Source: Entamoeba invadens IP1 (Eukaryota > Evosea > Mastigamoebida > Endamoebidae). From it: a DNA stretch of 64,000 nucleotides. Each line of letters starts with the position of its first letter. The first letter of the stretch is position 1. The notes below the pieces were generated by a model. It saw only the letters and a list, made by a program, of their open reading frames with translations, was not told where the DNA came from and did no database searches. The stretch lies in NCBI RefSeq assembly GCF_000330505.1, contig NW_004443623.1:287361-351360 (forward strand), given 5' to 3'. Positions 23,777 to 36,200 of the stretch are shown here, piece after piece. The translations under genes and the position numbers were made by a program.

Positions 23777-24813
23777 TTATATATGAACTTTTGATGAAAA
23801 CATATTGAAGTTTTGTGGAAACGAGTATAAATTGAAGAATATAAAACGAAAAATATTATTTTCTTGAATGTTTTTTGAACTCACCTGAGAAATGTAAGTA
23901 GTAAATAAATAATGTAATAAAAATAATTCTTTTGAATTCAAAATTTGATTTTCTTTCACTAAAAGTATATTTAAATCAATTCGTTGTTTAACATATTTTC
24001 TGTTTACAGCGTCCCATCTTCCATTGTAAAATATTATATCGAAAATATCGTCAAATTCATCATTTGTGAATCCTGTTAAATCAACAATTGTTGATGATGT
24101 ACGTTTTAAAAACACTTTTATTGGATAATTTAAACGTTTTTCATTGGAAATGGGTTTTGTTGGGTATGTAGATTCTATTGTCATTTCTGCGTTATAATCA
24201 ATTTCATTTTCACTTCGACGACTCTGTCTTGTTGGTGTGTCTCCAGTGTGATATTCTTCAAATTCTTCCTCATTGACAATTAATGATCTTTGCAACGCAA
24301 TTAAAGTGTTGTTATGTGATGGTTGTTTCTGAGTTTCGACCATGGTCAAAAGTGGTTGATGATGTTCAGTTGTTTGGCATGTTGTTTGTGTAGCTTCATT
24401 GTACTGTGAATTGTGTATCGAATTATCAGAGTTAATGTTATGAGTGTTTTGAATATTCTGGTGTTGAAATATTTGTTGTATGTGAAGGGTCTGTGGAATT
24501 AAATTGACACTCTGTTGACTTTGTGCAATATGTGTTGATTGGCTGTTATTTTGAGAGTTATTAAAGACCGTTGTGTCAACTGATTAACTTCACTTTGTGT
24601 TGTTTGTAATATTAGTTGATTTGTAGTAATTTGTTGTATAGATACTTCCTCCATATATTGAGTTGATTTGACGTTTCTTTTTTTTTTCTTTTTGTTATTT
24701 CTTGTTCCTTTCTTTATCGTTCGTTTGAGTGGTGGGTGATTTGTGTGTATATTAACTTCTTGATTGACACGAAAAGAAAACTTGTGTAGAAAACGTAAAG
24801 GTGTGGTGCTCAT
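23777..24813 (-). pseudogene. Gln/Asn-rich protein with transposon-type HTH-like segment, one frameshift
   Basis: The ATG at 24813 starts MSTTPLRFLHKFSFRV, followed by a Lys-rich basic stretch and a Gln/Thr-rich region. Near 24590 the frame must shift by one base (VDTTVFNNSQNNSQ continues in the other frame), after which Gln/Asn/His-rich sequence runs into the frame ending at 23777. The C-terminal part contains STIVDLTGFTNDEFDDIFDI, then KELFLLHYLFTTYISQVSS. This pattern resembles the small helix-turn-helix module found before some DDE endonucleases (HTH_Tnp_4-like). It is a weak resemblance and no DDE core follows. The gene could be a regulator built on a transposon DNA-binding domain, or a decayed fragment. 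The last 25 residues look like read-through into non-coding sequence. Confidence 0.45.
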
Positions 24814-25297
24814 GTAATCGAGAGATTATTTTTAAGTTTCATTTTAATCTCAAGTTTATTTTTTGTGGCAATATTAATTTTTACTTATTTACTTTTTGCC
24901 TTTTGTTTCTTTTTCTCACAAAATCATCATTATTATTCATCAATTTTTATTTTATTTTTTATTTTTTATAGTTATTTTAAATAATTATATAATGATTTTA
25001 AAATAGTTTTAATATTGATTAATTTATCTTTATTATAAGTAATTTTATTGTATTTGAATTATAAATATAGGTCAGCGACTTTTTAGGAAACTCAAAAGTC
25101 GCCCAACAGCTATAATACAATAAACATTATAATTTAACATTCTAATTTATTTAATACAAATTTATAAAAAATTAACATAATTAAATTAATAATAAATAAA
25201 TTATTTATATGAAAAAATAATATAGTAAATTAATAATTATAATAACAATAATAATTTAACAAAAATATATACTCATTAACAACTCAAAACTCAAACG
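24814..25297. other. Divergent intergenic region with a MITE-end copy
   Basis: About 480 bp between divergent genes, A+T-rich, containing the partial MITE repeat at 25069-25113. Core promoters of both genes should lie here, but no convincing Entamoeba TATA or Inr element was picked out. Confidence 0.45.
25069..25113. repeat. Partial copy of MITE family A end
   Basis: The sequence GGTCAGCGACTTTTTAGG... to ...AAAGTCGCCCAACAGCTATAAT matches the right end of the element at 4629-4700, with an internal deletion. It lies about 190 bp upstream of the LRR-SPRY gene. Confidence 0.75.
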
Positions 25298-27370
25298 ATG
25301 CCAAAACAGTTAGAGATGGTTTATTTAATGAAAGTAGTGATGGGTTTATTCACAAAAGGCGATTTGTTCAATTTTCTCCAAATCTCGCACAAATGCCTTT
25401 CGACATTACAAGCTTTAAAGGTGAACCCTATAGTGACGAATGAACCTTCTCTACTGTGGTTCACTAAACATTTTACCCCCGATACAATGGACTTGGGGTT
25501 TCTCGATTACAACAACGTGGATCTTTTCTATATTTGTAACCAAGTGAGAAACGTGAATTTCTGCCAATTATTTAAGACGGGGCTGATGGACGAAGATTTT
25601 GCACGGAATGTATTTCCGAAAGTGACGCGAATGGTTTTATTTAAATTAAACGAATGGGATGAAGATATGGAACTCTATAAAAACACAGCGCAGTTTATTA
25701 TTAAAAATGCGAAATATTTTACTTCGCTGTATTACTTGCAAACAGACTTGGACTATCTCATTGAGTTTCTGGAGATATACACTGAAAATGGGAAAGAGAT
25801 GTATCAACGTCTTCCACAGTTAATTCATGTCAATTCGGAGAATTCATTTAACATCCAACTTGACAATAATATGATTACAAAATTGGAGAAGTTGGAAAGC
25901 CTCATACCAGACAATCAGAGGAGCGATATTTATATTGAAGTGTCTCGGCACCCAACAGATGAAAAAGTGTTAAATACATTTAGGAAAATGAAATACGTCT
26001 ATTTTGTGTGCACTGACGCCATGTGCGAGAAGTGGAAAAACAATTTTAAATGTGACGGTGGGGAAGTCTTTGTGGAAGGATCCTCGATGGGCGCAAATGT
26101 TAATGAAGTTATAGAACGTGCGTATGCCACAAAAGTGTCATTTCTTTATTCCAATAAAAAACAAGAAGAGAGATGGATGATACCAAAGTGTGTGAACACA
26201 TTAGTCGTGAGTACTGCAGGCTTTGTCAATGAAGATCTTGAAAGATCTCTCAAACTCGACATTGATTTTTCGTGTATTTGTTCGCTTCGAATTTGTAATT
26301 GTAACAACGTGGAATTTGATAACGAGTTTAAAGTGATGGAAGAGATGTCGATTGAAGATAGTTGTATTATCACGTTTAATGAGGAATGTCATATGAAGAA
26401 ACTTTTAATGTTTTATATGTGGAACTCAAATAATATCAAATTTTTGAATAAGAATGTTGCGCTCCAAAAGGTGTCGATTTTTTCATCGAGTCAAATTGAA
26501 TTTTCGGAAGAAATTGAAGAGCTGCAAACCCTTGTTGTTGTGAAGTCACAAAATATCAAATTTCTAGAAATTAATTTGAACGGAAAAGTTGCGACTTTTA
26601 ATCAAAGCGAAGGTATCACTTTTAACGGAATTGACTGCGATGAATATTTCCAGAAGTATTCCGATATACAGAATGAAGAAAACACTCCAAATATAGTTGA
26701 ATTTCCAATTCAAATGAAAGAAGAAAACGAGTGGAAAATGCACAAATTCATTTCGACGAGTCAGAGAGTTGTTATTCAAGGGAATGAAATAGTGAGAAGA
26801 AAAGAAGTTTCAGATGAAGAGTACGACGTTCTACTTTCGTTGGATTTTTTTAATAAGTCCACAAGTGACAACAAAATGCGTTATATTGATCTGCAACAAC
26901 CAAATACAATTAATTCGATTGAAAAAGTTGCGTACTTTGAAATTGCAGTTACGGGATTTAGTTGGTGTAGTGTTGGTCTTCTTGACACGAATGAATGTGA
27001 GGAGTACAGAGATTCACAAATTGGATGGTTGGAAGGGAGTATTGGATTTCATAGTGATGATGGTACTATCTATATTGGAACGGGAACAGGAGATTTTGAG
27101 ACTAACATCCAATACGGCGAGAAAGCAGGTGAGACAAATATCATTGGTGTCGGTGTTGAGAAAATCACAGAAAATAATAGAAATACAGTCTTCTTCACTT
27201 GTAACGGAAATATCGTATTTCAAACTCATTTCGACGCGAATCATATTGATGCTGCTATAGGTTTGAATATTTTTAATAAAATCACAATCAACTACGGAGA
27301 AACACCTTTCAAATTTGATTTGAATAAATTGAAAAAGGAAAAGAGTGGCTGGAAGTGTTTGTTAATGTAA
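25298..27370 (+). CDS. Leucine-rich protein with C-terminal SPRY domain
   Basis: A 690-residue intact frame from ATG 25298. The N-terminus (VYLMKVVMGLF...LQISHKCLSTLQALKVNP) matches the opening of the LRR protein at 59.6-62.2 kb and is typical of a large Entamoeba leucine-rich family. Residues about 60-500 form irregular Leu/Ile/Phe/Asn-rich repeats (LQKVSIFSSSQIEFSEEIEEL and similar), consistent with a solenoid. From about 527 to 670 is a SPRY domain: AYFEIAVTGFSW, VGLLDTNE, IGWLEGSIGFHSDDG, a GDFETNIQYGEKAGETNIIGVGV stretch (nucleotides about 27090-27160), then NTVFFTCNGN and a Phe-rich end. SPRY domains bind peptides, so a scaffold or recognition role is likely. No signal peptide or membrane span; probably cytosolic. 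Substrate unknown. Confidence 0.85.
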   Translation: MPKQLEMVYLMKVVMGLFTKGDLFNFLQISHKCLSTLQALKVNPIVTNEPSLLWFTKHFTPDTMDLGFLDYNNVDLFYICNQVRNVNFCQLFKTGLMDEDFARNVFPKVTRMVLFKLNEWDEDMELYKNTAQFIIKNAKYFTSLYYLQTDLDYLIEFLEIYTENGKEMYQRLPQLIHVNSENSFNIQLDNNMITKLEKLESLIPDNQRSDIYIEVSRHPTDEKVLNTFRKMKYVYFVCTDAMCEKWKNNFKCDGGEVFVEGSSMGANVNEVIERAYATKVSFLYSNKKQEERWMIPKCVNTLVVSTAGFVNEDLERSLKLDIDFSCICSLRICNCNNVEFDNEFKVMEEMSIEDSCIITFNEECHMKKLLMFYMWNSNNIKFLNKNVALQKVSIFSSSQIEFSEEIEELQTLVVVKSQNIKFLEINLNGKVATFNQSEGITFNGIDCDEYFQKYSDIQNEENTPNIVEFPIQMKEENEWKMHKFISTSQRVVIQGNEIVRRKEVSDEEYDVLLSLDFFNKSTSDNKMRYIDLQQPNTINSIEKVAYFEIAVTGFSWCSVGLLDTNECEEYRDSQIGWLEGSIGFHSDDGTIYIGTGTGDFETNIQYGEKAGETNIIGVGVEKITENNRNTVFFTCNGNIVFQTHFDANHIDAAIGLNIFNKITINYGETPFKFDLNKLKKEKSGWKCLLM

Positions 27371-27712
27371 CACATGTTAAAGGGATGTTGTTTTTTGATT
27401 CCATTTGAAAATATTAATAGAATATTATAATTAGTTGAGATAAAAAATAATTTTAATTCGAATAGTTGTTATATTTCTTTTATGAGTTAATAAAAGAATT
27501 ATAATTTTATTAATAAATTAACTAGATATAGTATACCAATTATATAATAAAATTTACTAAAAATTATAATTTATTAGGATCGAATTAAAAAACTTTTTTA
27601 TGAACTACACTTTTGTGTAGTTCATAATTAGATGATGGAAATAAGTTATTTTTCGAATAACAAAAAATACAAAAATAAACTATTAATATATAAATAATCC
27701 ATTAAAAAGAGC
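27371..27712. other. Spacer upstream of giant TMK-1
   Basis: About 340 bp, A+T-rich, containing the perfect hairpin at 27598-27627 about 85 bp before the TMK-1 start codon. Confidence 0.5.
27598..27627. repeat. Perfect 13-bp hairpin
   Basis: Arms TTATGAACTACAC and GTGTAGTTCATAA around a TTTT loop. It lies between the 3' end of the SPRY gene and the start of TMK-1. It could act in 3'-end formation or be a promoter palindrome; seen directly, role unknown. Confidence 0.6.
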
Positions 27713-30322
27713 ATGAAAACGTTACATTTATTTATTTATTTTCTTATTTTCTTGTGTGTGAATTCAACTACGCGTTGCCAAGTAACATGTGAAACAACAG
27801 AACTTTCGACAACAGACATTTCTTCTGTCAAAGACATGTGTCAAGATTATATTGTCGATGCCAAATGTATAACAACACAAGCATCTTTATTTAAAACCAA
27901 TTATGTAATTAAATCTGTAACTTTTTTAAGCACCACTCCAGTTGAGTTAAAAGAATCCACATTTTTTGTTTCCAGTGTAGAGAGTGTGATATCAATGGGT
28001 GGGTTTTCAAGTATGGGGAATACTTGTTTTTCAAGTTCACATATTCGGACCATCAACTTACGAAATATGGTTTCTATTAATGATAATACATTCCACAACA
28101 CAACCAAATTAGTAAGTATTATTGGTATGGACTCGGTAACTTCGATTGGGTATCAAGGTTTAGCATATTCCTCTGTTTCTCAAATCAAATTTGGACCACA
28201 TTCCCTTTCAGTTGGTTCATATGGGTTTTCAAATTGCTTGACTATCAAAAAGTTGCATTTTCCTGGTGGGTTAATAAGTGCTGATGTCGCCTCTTTTATT
28301 AATTGCAAAAATCTCACCGACATCGATCTTACCGGATTACCAACAGTACCAGCGCAGATGTTATCTGGGTGTACTTACCTTGTTAACATAACAAGTATGA
28401 TCGCAAGAACTATCGATTTATCTGCTTTCTATTCAACGCCGTTATCATCCATCACCATTTATGAATATTATTCAATTACAGATTCAATGCCAAAAGACAC
28501 AAACAATGTTATATATCTTGTTGTTAATACAAAGAGTTGGTTTATTCCAAATGATTATTTTAGGATTATTTATTATTTAAATGGGCAATATGAAGAATGT
28601 GGAGATGTTGAACAGATACAACTATCCAAATGTGGACAATATTCATGGAATGCTGGTTTGTCATGTGCATCATGTGGGCCAAATGAAATTGCGGATTATG
28701 AAATAACACACAATTGTTATCCAATGTGCAGAAGTTATGTGCACGATTGTAAAGTGTGTAGTAGTTCGACAACTTGTCAAGAGTGTGAACCCAGCTTTTT
28801 ATATATAGGTGGACAATGCCAGACGTGTCAGTATTATGGAGAGTGCTACGAGTGTGATATTAATAAATGCACGGCGTGTAGTGCTAATTACAAATACGAT
28901 GCTGAAAAAATGAAGTGTGGATTCTGTGAGTTGGAGTCAGGGTATTATATTGATGGAAATGACTGTAATAAGTGTAATGAGAATTGTACATTATGTACAA
29001 GTGCTACAGTTTGTACTGAATGTAAAGATGGGTTTTACTTGAAAGATAACACATGTTTGCCATGCACATTAATTGGCTGTTTTAAATGCACTGAATTTGA
29101 ATGTCTGGAGTGCCAAACGGGGTTTTATCTCAACGACAACAAGTTGTGTAGTTTATGCTCTGAGTTTGGGAATTGCATTGAATGTACAATTGAAGGGTGT
29201 ACTACTTGTTTAGATCATATGTATTACAACACAACAACGAGATTGTGCGACAATTGTGTTGAAGGGTGTGATATATGTGACAACTCGTTTTCATGTAACA
29301 CCTGTCATAACACATATTACCATTACAAAGAAGATGAAATGAAGTGTGCCACGTGTCCAATAGATAATGGAGACTACCTTAAAGGAATGAATTGCAAAAA
29401 TTGCATCAAAAATTGTTTAAGTTGTACCGAAAGTGACAATTGTCAATTCTGTGAAAACACTTTTTATTCAGATATTATTGAAAACACCACAACAAATGTT
29501 TGTATGGAATGCACAGAACTTGATTCAAAGTGCTTGTTGTGTTCAAATGAAAAGCAGTGCACAACATGTTACCCATCATATGGCGTCTTTTCTGGTCGAT
29601 GTCAGAAGTGTTCCGAAGAGTATTTTGATTGTGAAGAGTGTAATGATACAGTGTGTTTACAATGCGGAGACATCACTTATCTCGACAATGGAAAATGCAC
29701 GGAATGTGGGTACAAATACGCCAATTGTGCGACATGTAACGAGACTGAATGTCTCAGTTGCATAACTGATTTTAGTTTGTATGAAGAAAAGTGTGTTGAT
29801 TGTGTTGGGTTATTTGGGATGTGTGACTCGTGTTCAAGTGACGAGTGTTTGCATTGTAAAGAAGGAGCATCTCAGGTTGCATACAGTTGTTACAATTGCA
29901 GTGAATATAACACAAATTGTGTTGAATGTGACAGTTCAACGTGTTTGAGATGTAAAATGCCATTCACTTTAAATGGAGAGAACTGTTTCGATTGTTCTGA
30001 TTTTGAGAATTGTGAAATTTGCAACAGCACTCACTGTATCGCCTGTAAAAATGGGTTTGTTAATTTGGGAGACAATTTTGCCATTTGTGGAGATATTCCC
30101 AATTGCTCTGAATGTGACCAAACATCATGTATATCATGCAATTTGAAATTTTTTTTGAATGACAAAACGTGTGAAAATTGTATTGAGAATTTAGTGGGGT
30201 GAAAATCCATTCTGGGTAACTCATTCTAAAAAATAATTATTTTTTGTATTTTTTAAATGGTAAACTCATTATGGAAAACTCATTCTATGCAAAAAATAAA
30301 AAGGTAAAAAAAGAATTAATTA

Positions 30323-31248
30323 CAGTATAATCCGGGTTTAATTCCAGTCCGGGTTTAATTAAATAATCGGGTTTAATTCATTCAAAAATAATTAAACCCG
30401 AAGAAAGAAAAAATGATAAAAACAACACTTTTGAGTTTTATTATCATTGTCTTGTTTTTTTTGTTTAAATTTATGAAAAATAATTGGGTTTTCACCTAAA
30501 TTAATCAGAATATTTGTTTTTGAATAAAAATGCATTATTTTTGTATCTGAAACTATTTTTCGGTACTATAATATTATAAATTACTTATTATTAAATAATG
30601 AATAAATAAAAACGAACATAATGAACTCTATTTTTTATTCGTTTTTATTTATTTAAACACACTTGTTTCATTATCACCTTAACAAAGTATTTGCCGCGAG
30701 TGTTTTTTGAAGGAAGTCCACTTTTCAGCCACTGTTTGTGCGTCCCCATGTCACCCAGTTTCCTCCTCCGTACTGTTTGGACGCGGATGTGGTCCCTTTT
30801 CAAACGGGGCGTTCATTGGGATCTGTGCTAAGGAGGACATTGAAAGTGTGTGGAACGGGTGCACAAACAGACCGCCTGTGCCTTCTTTTCGATATTTGTC
30901 TCACTCGGTTTCCACTGTTTCGAGGTGAATTATCGACATATTTTTAATTCGGGAACCAGGCCAAATATTATCCCAATTTCCCATTTACTAAAATTTTAAT
31001 TAAAATATTATATTAAATAGTTAAAAAAAAACTTTATTTTTAGAGACGATGAAAAAGCCTTTACCATCACCATTTGTTTTTGGTTGAATCAGATAATTAT
31101 TAAATAATTATAACTATGAAACTACCGAAAGTTAATTCCATCAATTATTTTTGATTTAAAAACCATTTAAAATAATTTTCTTGAAAAAAGTGGAATTAAA
31201 CCCGATAGTTCCAAAATATTTTAAGTGAATTAAACCCGGATTATACTG
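30323..31248. mobile_element. pogo-like element nested in MULE-2
   Basis: Perfect inverted ends CAGTATAATCCGGGTTTAAT (from 30323) and its complement (to 31248) are bordered by TA (30321-30322 and 31249-31250). The left end repeats CGGGTTTAATT three times within about 60 bp, the same subterminal design as the element in the GTPase intron, with a different sequence. The 926-bp unit has no transposase. Its middle is a markedly G+C-richer block (about 30690-30925). Confidence 0.88.
30690..30925. other. G+C-rich block inside nested pogo-like element
   Basis: About 235 bp that by eye is near half G+C, in a window that is otherwise mostly A/T. It has an open frame on the + strand (30707-30928, no confident ATG) without recognisable motif. 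I could not match it to tRNA, rRNA or a known domain. Captured host or foreign sequence is a possibility. Confidence 0.6.
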
Positions 31249-31377
31249 TATTTTAATTTATTTATCATTAATATTTAAACCATTTTGATTAAATTAAAGA
31301 AACAAATATCACTCACTTATAAAATGTAAAAATCGATTCATTTATAATTGAATAAAAATTGAATCGTTTTAATATAA

Positions 31378-33259
31378 ATGAATTTTTTTGGTCAACCCAA
31401 CCAATTTCTACGTTACATGCCGACCAATACACCTAATGTTTTTTATGATACTTTAACCGGTGGTCTATTCATGTTTAACAATATAGAACCCGATGAAAGT
31501 ATCGAACCAACTACTCTCGACAGTTTAAAAGAAAAAGAAAGGGTTACATCAATTCAACAACCTGAAACGAATATTAACAACGAACAAGAAGTCGTATTGT
31601 TTGTAAAAAATCAAAGACAACATTATTTACCTGTTATTAATGATTATGTGTCTCACCAAACTGGATGCAACCCTTGCGCTTTCAAATGTAAAGATAAGAA
31701 TTGTACAGTTACAATCGAAGCTATTAGAGATCCACATGATAAAACAAAATTTATTTCATTCAAATACACTTCTGAAATGTTTAAACATGATCACAAACCA
31801 CACTATCCGTTTATCAAACTCGGTATTAATAACAAAATACAAGAACTTGCAACTAATAAAGACAATTTATCTGTTCCTGGATCTATATTATTAGATAAAA
31901 TTGACAGAAACAAAGATTCCAGAAGAGTAAGTACAATTTTGAAGGAAATTAACATGCAAAAAGCAAAAGAAAAACAAAAAGAAGATGTTCATTTAAATGA
32001 AAATTATGGTGAATTCAAATTAATAGAAACACAAGAATTTGTTATTTATAGCAACATTTCCAAACTCAAAGAAATAAAATCAATTTGTTATATTTTAATG
32101 GATGGGACTTTCAAGTCGTGTCCAGATAATTTTTCACGGTTGTACTCAGTGCATGGAACCACGAAAACTGGTGATTTATTCAAAATATATTTTTGTTTAA
32201 CCACTTGTTTTGAAGAAAAAATGTACACTTCACTTTTTAAAGAAATTGATATAATTTCTCAAAATGTTGGGTTTGACATATTTGGAAAAGATAAAATTGT
32301 TATGATTGATTATGAAATGGCCGTTATTAATGCTTTAAAACAGTTTAAATGTCTGATTAAAGGATGTTATTTCCATTATTGCCAAGCACTTTGGAGAAAA
32401 GTTCAAACAGGTGGTTTTATAAAAGTTCAACTAGATGATGACAATTTCACGTCTCTTATAAACAAATTGTATGTTATTCCATTTTCAAAACCTCAAGATA
32501 TAAAATTGGAATTTACTTAACTCAAAACTAAAAAATTGTATCATAGTGAAGTATGTCAAAATTAGGTAAAATATTTCAAGTATACTTGGATGGATACAAT
32601 GTATCTTATTATCATTTTGGTGTCTATATTTACAAAATATCAGAACAAACAATTATTCAGAGTCTTATCATTCTGCATTTATTAAGAGACTTTTAAGATC
32701 AAAACCAACATTATCAGAATGGTTTAGAAAATTGTGTGATTTAGAGGAAAAAGACACGAAAAAATGGAATCAACTGATAGAAGGACAAAGCACAAGAAAA
32801 AGTCCAAAATATTCAAGACAAAACAAACTTATAATGAATCACATCAGAAATTATTACTCTGGGCAACAACCTGACAAAGATAAATTATTTGAAAATCTTT
32901 GGGAAGCTAAGAGGGCACTGGTAAACGAAAAACAATTCGAACAAAGTATCATAATCAACAACGTGCAAGATGAAATAGTTATGTCGAATCACAATTTGCT
33001 TAAAATTGATGAAGATGATGATGGAATAATTGACATCGAAAAAATTAAAATTGGACTTGGAAATGAAGATAGTATTAAAGAAAAAGATATTAAAATACAA
33101 AAAGAAGGATGTTTCGATGAAGATGATGAAGATGAAGTTAGCATCATAAGAGTTGCAGTGGTTTACAAAGAAAAGACTAGAGTCGGGTGTTGTTTACAAA
33201 GAAGAAATAGTTTTGATATTAAAACAATCAGAAAAAACATTAGAAAATATAAAAAATGA
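31378..33259 (+). pseudogene. MULE-2 transposase, frameshifted
   Basis: The ATG at 31378 (MNFFGQPNQFLRYMP) opens a frame to 32520. It has a FLYWCH-like zinc-binding segment (CNPCAFKCKDKNCTVTIEA), the first Asp in YILMDGTF, the second in MIDYEMAVINAL, and GCYFHYCQALWRKV. Between 32510 and 32740 the reading changes frame more than once. The final catalytic Glu is visible as RTNNYSESYHSAF (about 32642-32680) in a third frame. The C-terminal part (32732-33259) is Lys/Asp/Glu-rich. All active-site residues are recognisable, but the gene is not translatable as one protein. Confidence 0.87.
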
Positions 33260-36200
33260 TTAATTATATTTAAAAATATGGTTTAATAGTATACATACGT
33301 GTATATTAAAACATAAATATCATTTGCTAAATTAATATATAAAAATTGAGAATTTAATAAAATGTTACAATTTATTTAGATAATTATTAAAAGTTAACTT
33401 TTACATTGAATGAGTTTTCCATAATGAGTTTACCATTTAAAAAATACAAAAAATAATTATTTTTTAGAATGAGTTACCCAGAATGGATTTTCCGGGCACC
33501 TGAGAATTGTGATGTTTGCAACTCCAAAGAGAGTTGTTCTGTTTGTTCCACAAATTATACATACAATGAAACGTCACACAGTTGTGTCATTTGTTCCAGT
33601 GGAAGTTATGTACACCAAGAGTATTGCAGACCATGTCCAAGTGAATGTACAACATGTGACTCTGCTACCCAATGCACAAGTTGTGTTGATGGTTATTTTG
33701 TCAACACTGAAAATAATTGTGTTAGTTGTCTCACAAGAAATTGTATGTCGTGCGACTCGAGTATGTGTACATCATGCATCAATGGGTATTATATAAACAA
33801 CGGAGTTTGTGAAGAGTGCTCGACAATTGATGAAAAATGCACAACATGTAGTTCTACTGACATCTCACCACATTGTGATTCATGTGAAAATGAGTATTGG
33901 GTTGATGACAACAAGTGTGTGACATGCGAAGGGTGTGGCTCACTTGGGTGTGAATACATGAGTGGGCTATGTTATAACTGCCCAAATCAGAGTCAAGTTT
34001 TGGTGTCGGGAAAGTGTGTGACTGTAGAAGGATGCAAAGTTGTAGAAAACAATGAATGTGTTGTTTGTGATGATTTGTACATCAAAATAGGGAGAAGGTG
34101 CATTAAGACGCAAACGGAGACAACAAAAAATGTGATCAAATATCGAGATTGTTATGTCAGTTCTATTGACGCCAATTGCACCACTTTTACAACCGAAGGA
34201 TGTGATATTTGTGAAGAAGGATATTACCACTATGAAAGTGTGTGTCTGAGATGTGAAGAAATCTATGACAATTGTGAAAAATGTGGTGTTGTAACTTTGA
34301 ACAACTTTAATCAAACGATCTGTTATATTTGTAAACCGTCACATTATCCAGAAATATCATGTCACGAGTGCACGTTATTGTATGGGTGTTCTGAATGCAT
34401 CAATTATCTCACAAACAACGAGACTTCAACAAAAGAGTGTACAAAGTGTATGGACATGTTTATCAACAACGCAGGCCAATGCGCAAAAATAGCGAAGTGC
34501 CTTCAAGGCGTCGGAGAGAGGTGCACTTTATGTGAAAAGAATTACTTGGTGTCTGAAGGTCGATGCAAGCAATGTGGTGATGTTGTTATTGGTTGTAAGA
34601 CAAGTACCAAAAATGAATGCACTTCGTGTGTGGAAGGACATTATATCGACTCAAACAAGCAATGCAGCAAATGCTCAGTGAATAACTGCTTTGTGTGTGC
34701 TCAAGATGGAAGTTGTGATACCTGTGTAACCAACACAACGAAAAACACCGACTCTTCTAAATGCTTGTCATGTTCCACGTTTAAAGGATGTAAATTCTGT
34801 GATAACACAATCCCCAATAAATGTTTGTTGTGTGCCCAAAATTACTTCACAAAGAATGAGTTGTGTGAGTCATGTTCAACTCTTAACAAATGTCTAAGTT
34901 GCTCAAATGAACTCACGTGCCTGCATTGTGTTGATGGATATTATCCAGACGAAGGAAAATGCAAGTCGTGTCTCACAATAAATGGCTGTAAAACATGTTC
35001 GTCAACATCAAAGAAATGTCACACCTGCAAAGATGGGTATTACCTCGACAACGAGTGTAAATTGTGTGGTGAGGTTTTCAGTAACTCTGCCACGTGTACA
35101 ATGAAAAAAGTATTTTCTTGTTAGCCACATTACTTTTTGAAGAACAATCGATGTGTTGGGTGTGATGCACTGTTTGGTTGTTCAGAGTGTGAAAATGAAA
35201 CAATGTGCACAAAATGCAACGATGGACTCAATTTGTACAACAATGGAATAACTCAAACATGTTCTCAAGATTGTGACATTACAAAGTGTGTTAAATGTGA
35301 TATTAATGGAATGTGTGAAATGTGTGAAGAGCCATACACTCTTGACAAAACAACCAATAAATGCAAACTGTGCTTTGATGAACACCAAAACAGTGGCAAA
35401 TGCTCAACAACAGAAAATTTGATTGAAGTTTGTGAGTCAAAAAGATTTTATCTGGAAGATGGTGTGTCAAAAATGTGACACTACATTGAGTGAGTGCCAG
35501 TTGTGCGACAATTCAACAACTTGTATATTGTGTTCCACTGGATTTGTGTTGGATGTAAACAACAAATGTGTTGCAAAAACAACTTCGATGAGCATTAAAA
35601 GAGCAACAAACTGCGAATCCAATCGACAGATATTGGATACTGAAGGAAATTGTGTTGACATTTTAGCAGATGAGTTCAAAGTGTCGGAAAGTTTCAGTAT
35701 GAAGTGTTCTAATTTGTTTTATGGGTGTTATTCATGTGACTACAAACAACTCAATTCAAGAATTGACATTGACAATTTGGAGTGCTCTGCTTGCCAAAAT
35801 GGCATGGCGTTTGAGTCTCGAGAAACCAAGAAATGTGTGACAACAACAAATTTGATAGATAATGAGGGATATAAAATCGAGTGTACTACGGGATGTTCGA
35901 CTTGTACGAATGGAACAAATTGCCAATACACAAACTTGTTTGAGCACACCGCTCGTTTAGATGCAAAACTATCATATGAGAACCACAAATACTGTCAGAA
36001 GTACCAAGAAGGGTTTGGATGTATAGAATGTTCCAACTCAATCAACTTGAATAGTAATTGTGCCGACATGGAACGAACACAAAAATGTTCTTTTTATTTG
36101 GAAAGTGGCAACACTTATAAATGTGAAGGATACATCGAGTCTTCACAGACCAAAACATATGTAACATTAAAAAGTGAAGATGTTGGATGTGAGGCGTTAT

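Larger units (their letters stand above)
30184..33509. mobile_element. MULE-2 inserted in TMK-1
   Basis: TGAGAATTT (30184-30192) and TGAGAATTG (33501-33509) form a 9-bp target duplication with one mismatch. The element is 30193-33500 (about 3.3 kb). Its TIRs of about 95 bp include GAAAATCCATTCTGGGTAAC at the left and the complement at the right (about 33410-33495). The right copy matches the original gene, so the mismatch arose in the left copy after insertion. It holds a broken MULE transposase and a nested pogo-like element (30323-31248). Confidence 0.93.

Noticed and set aside
30707..30928. A real gene in the G+C-rich block
   Set aside because: The frame has no confident ATG, no domain match and lies inside pogo-type ends; kept only as an anomalous block.
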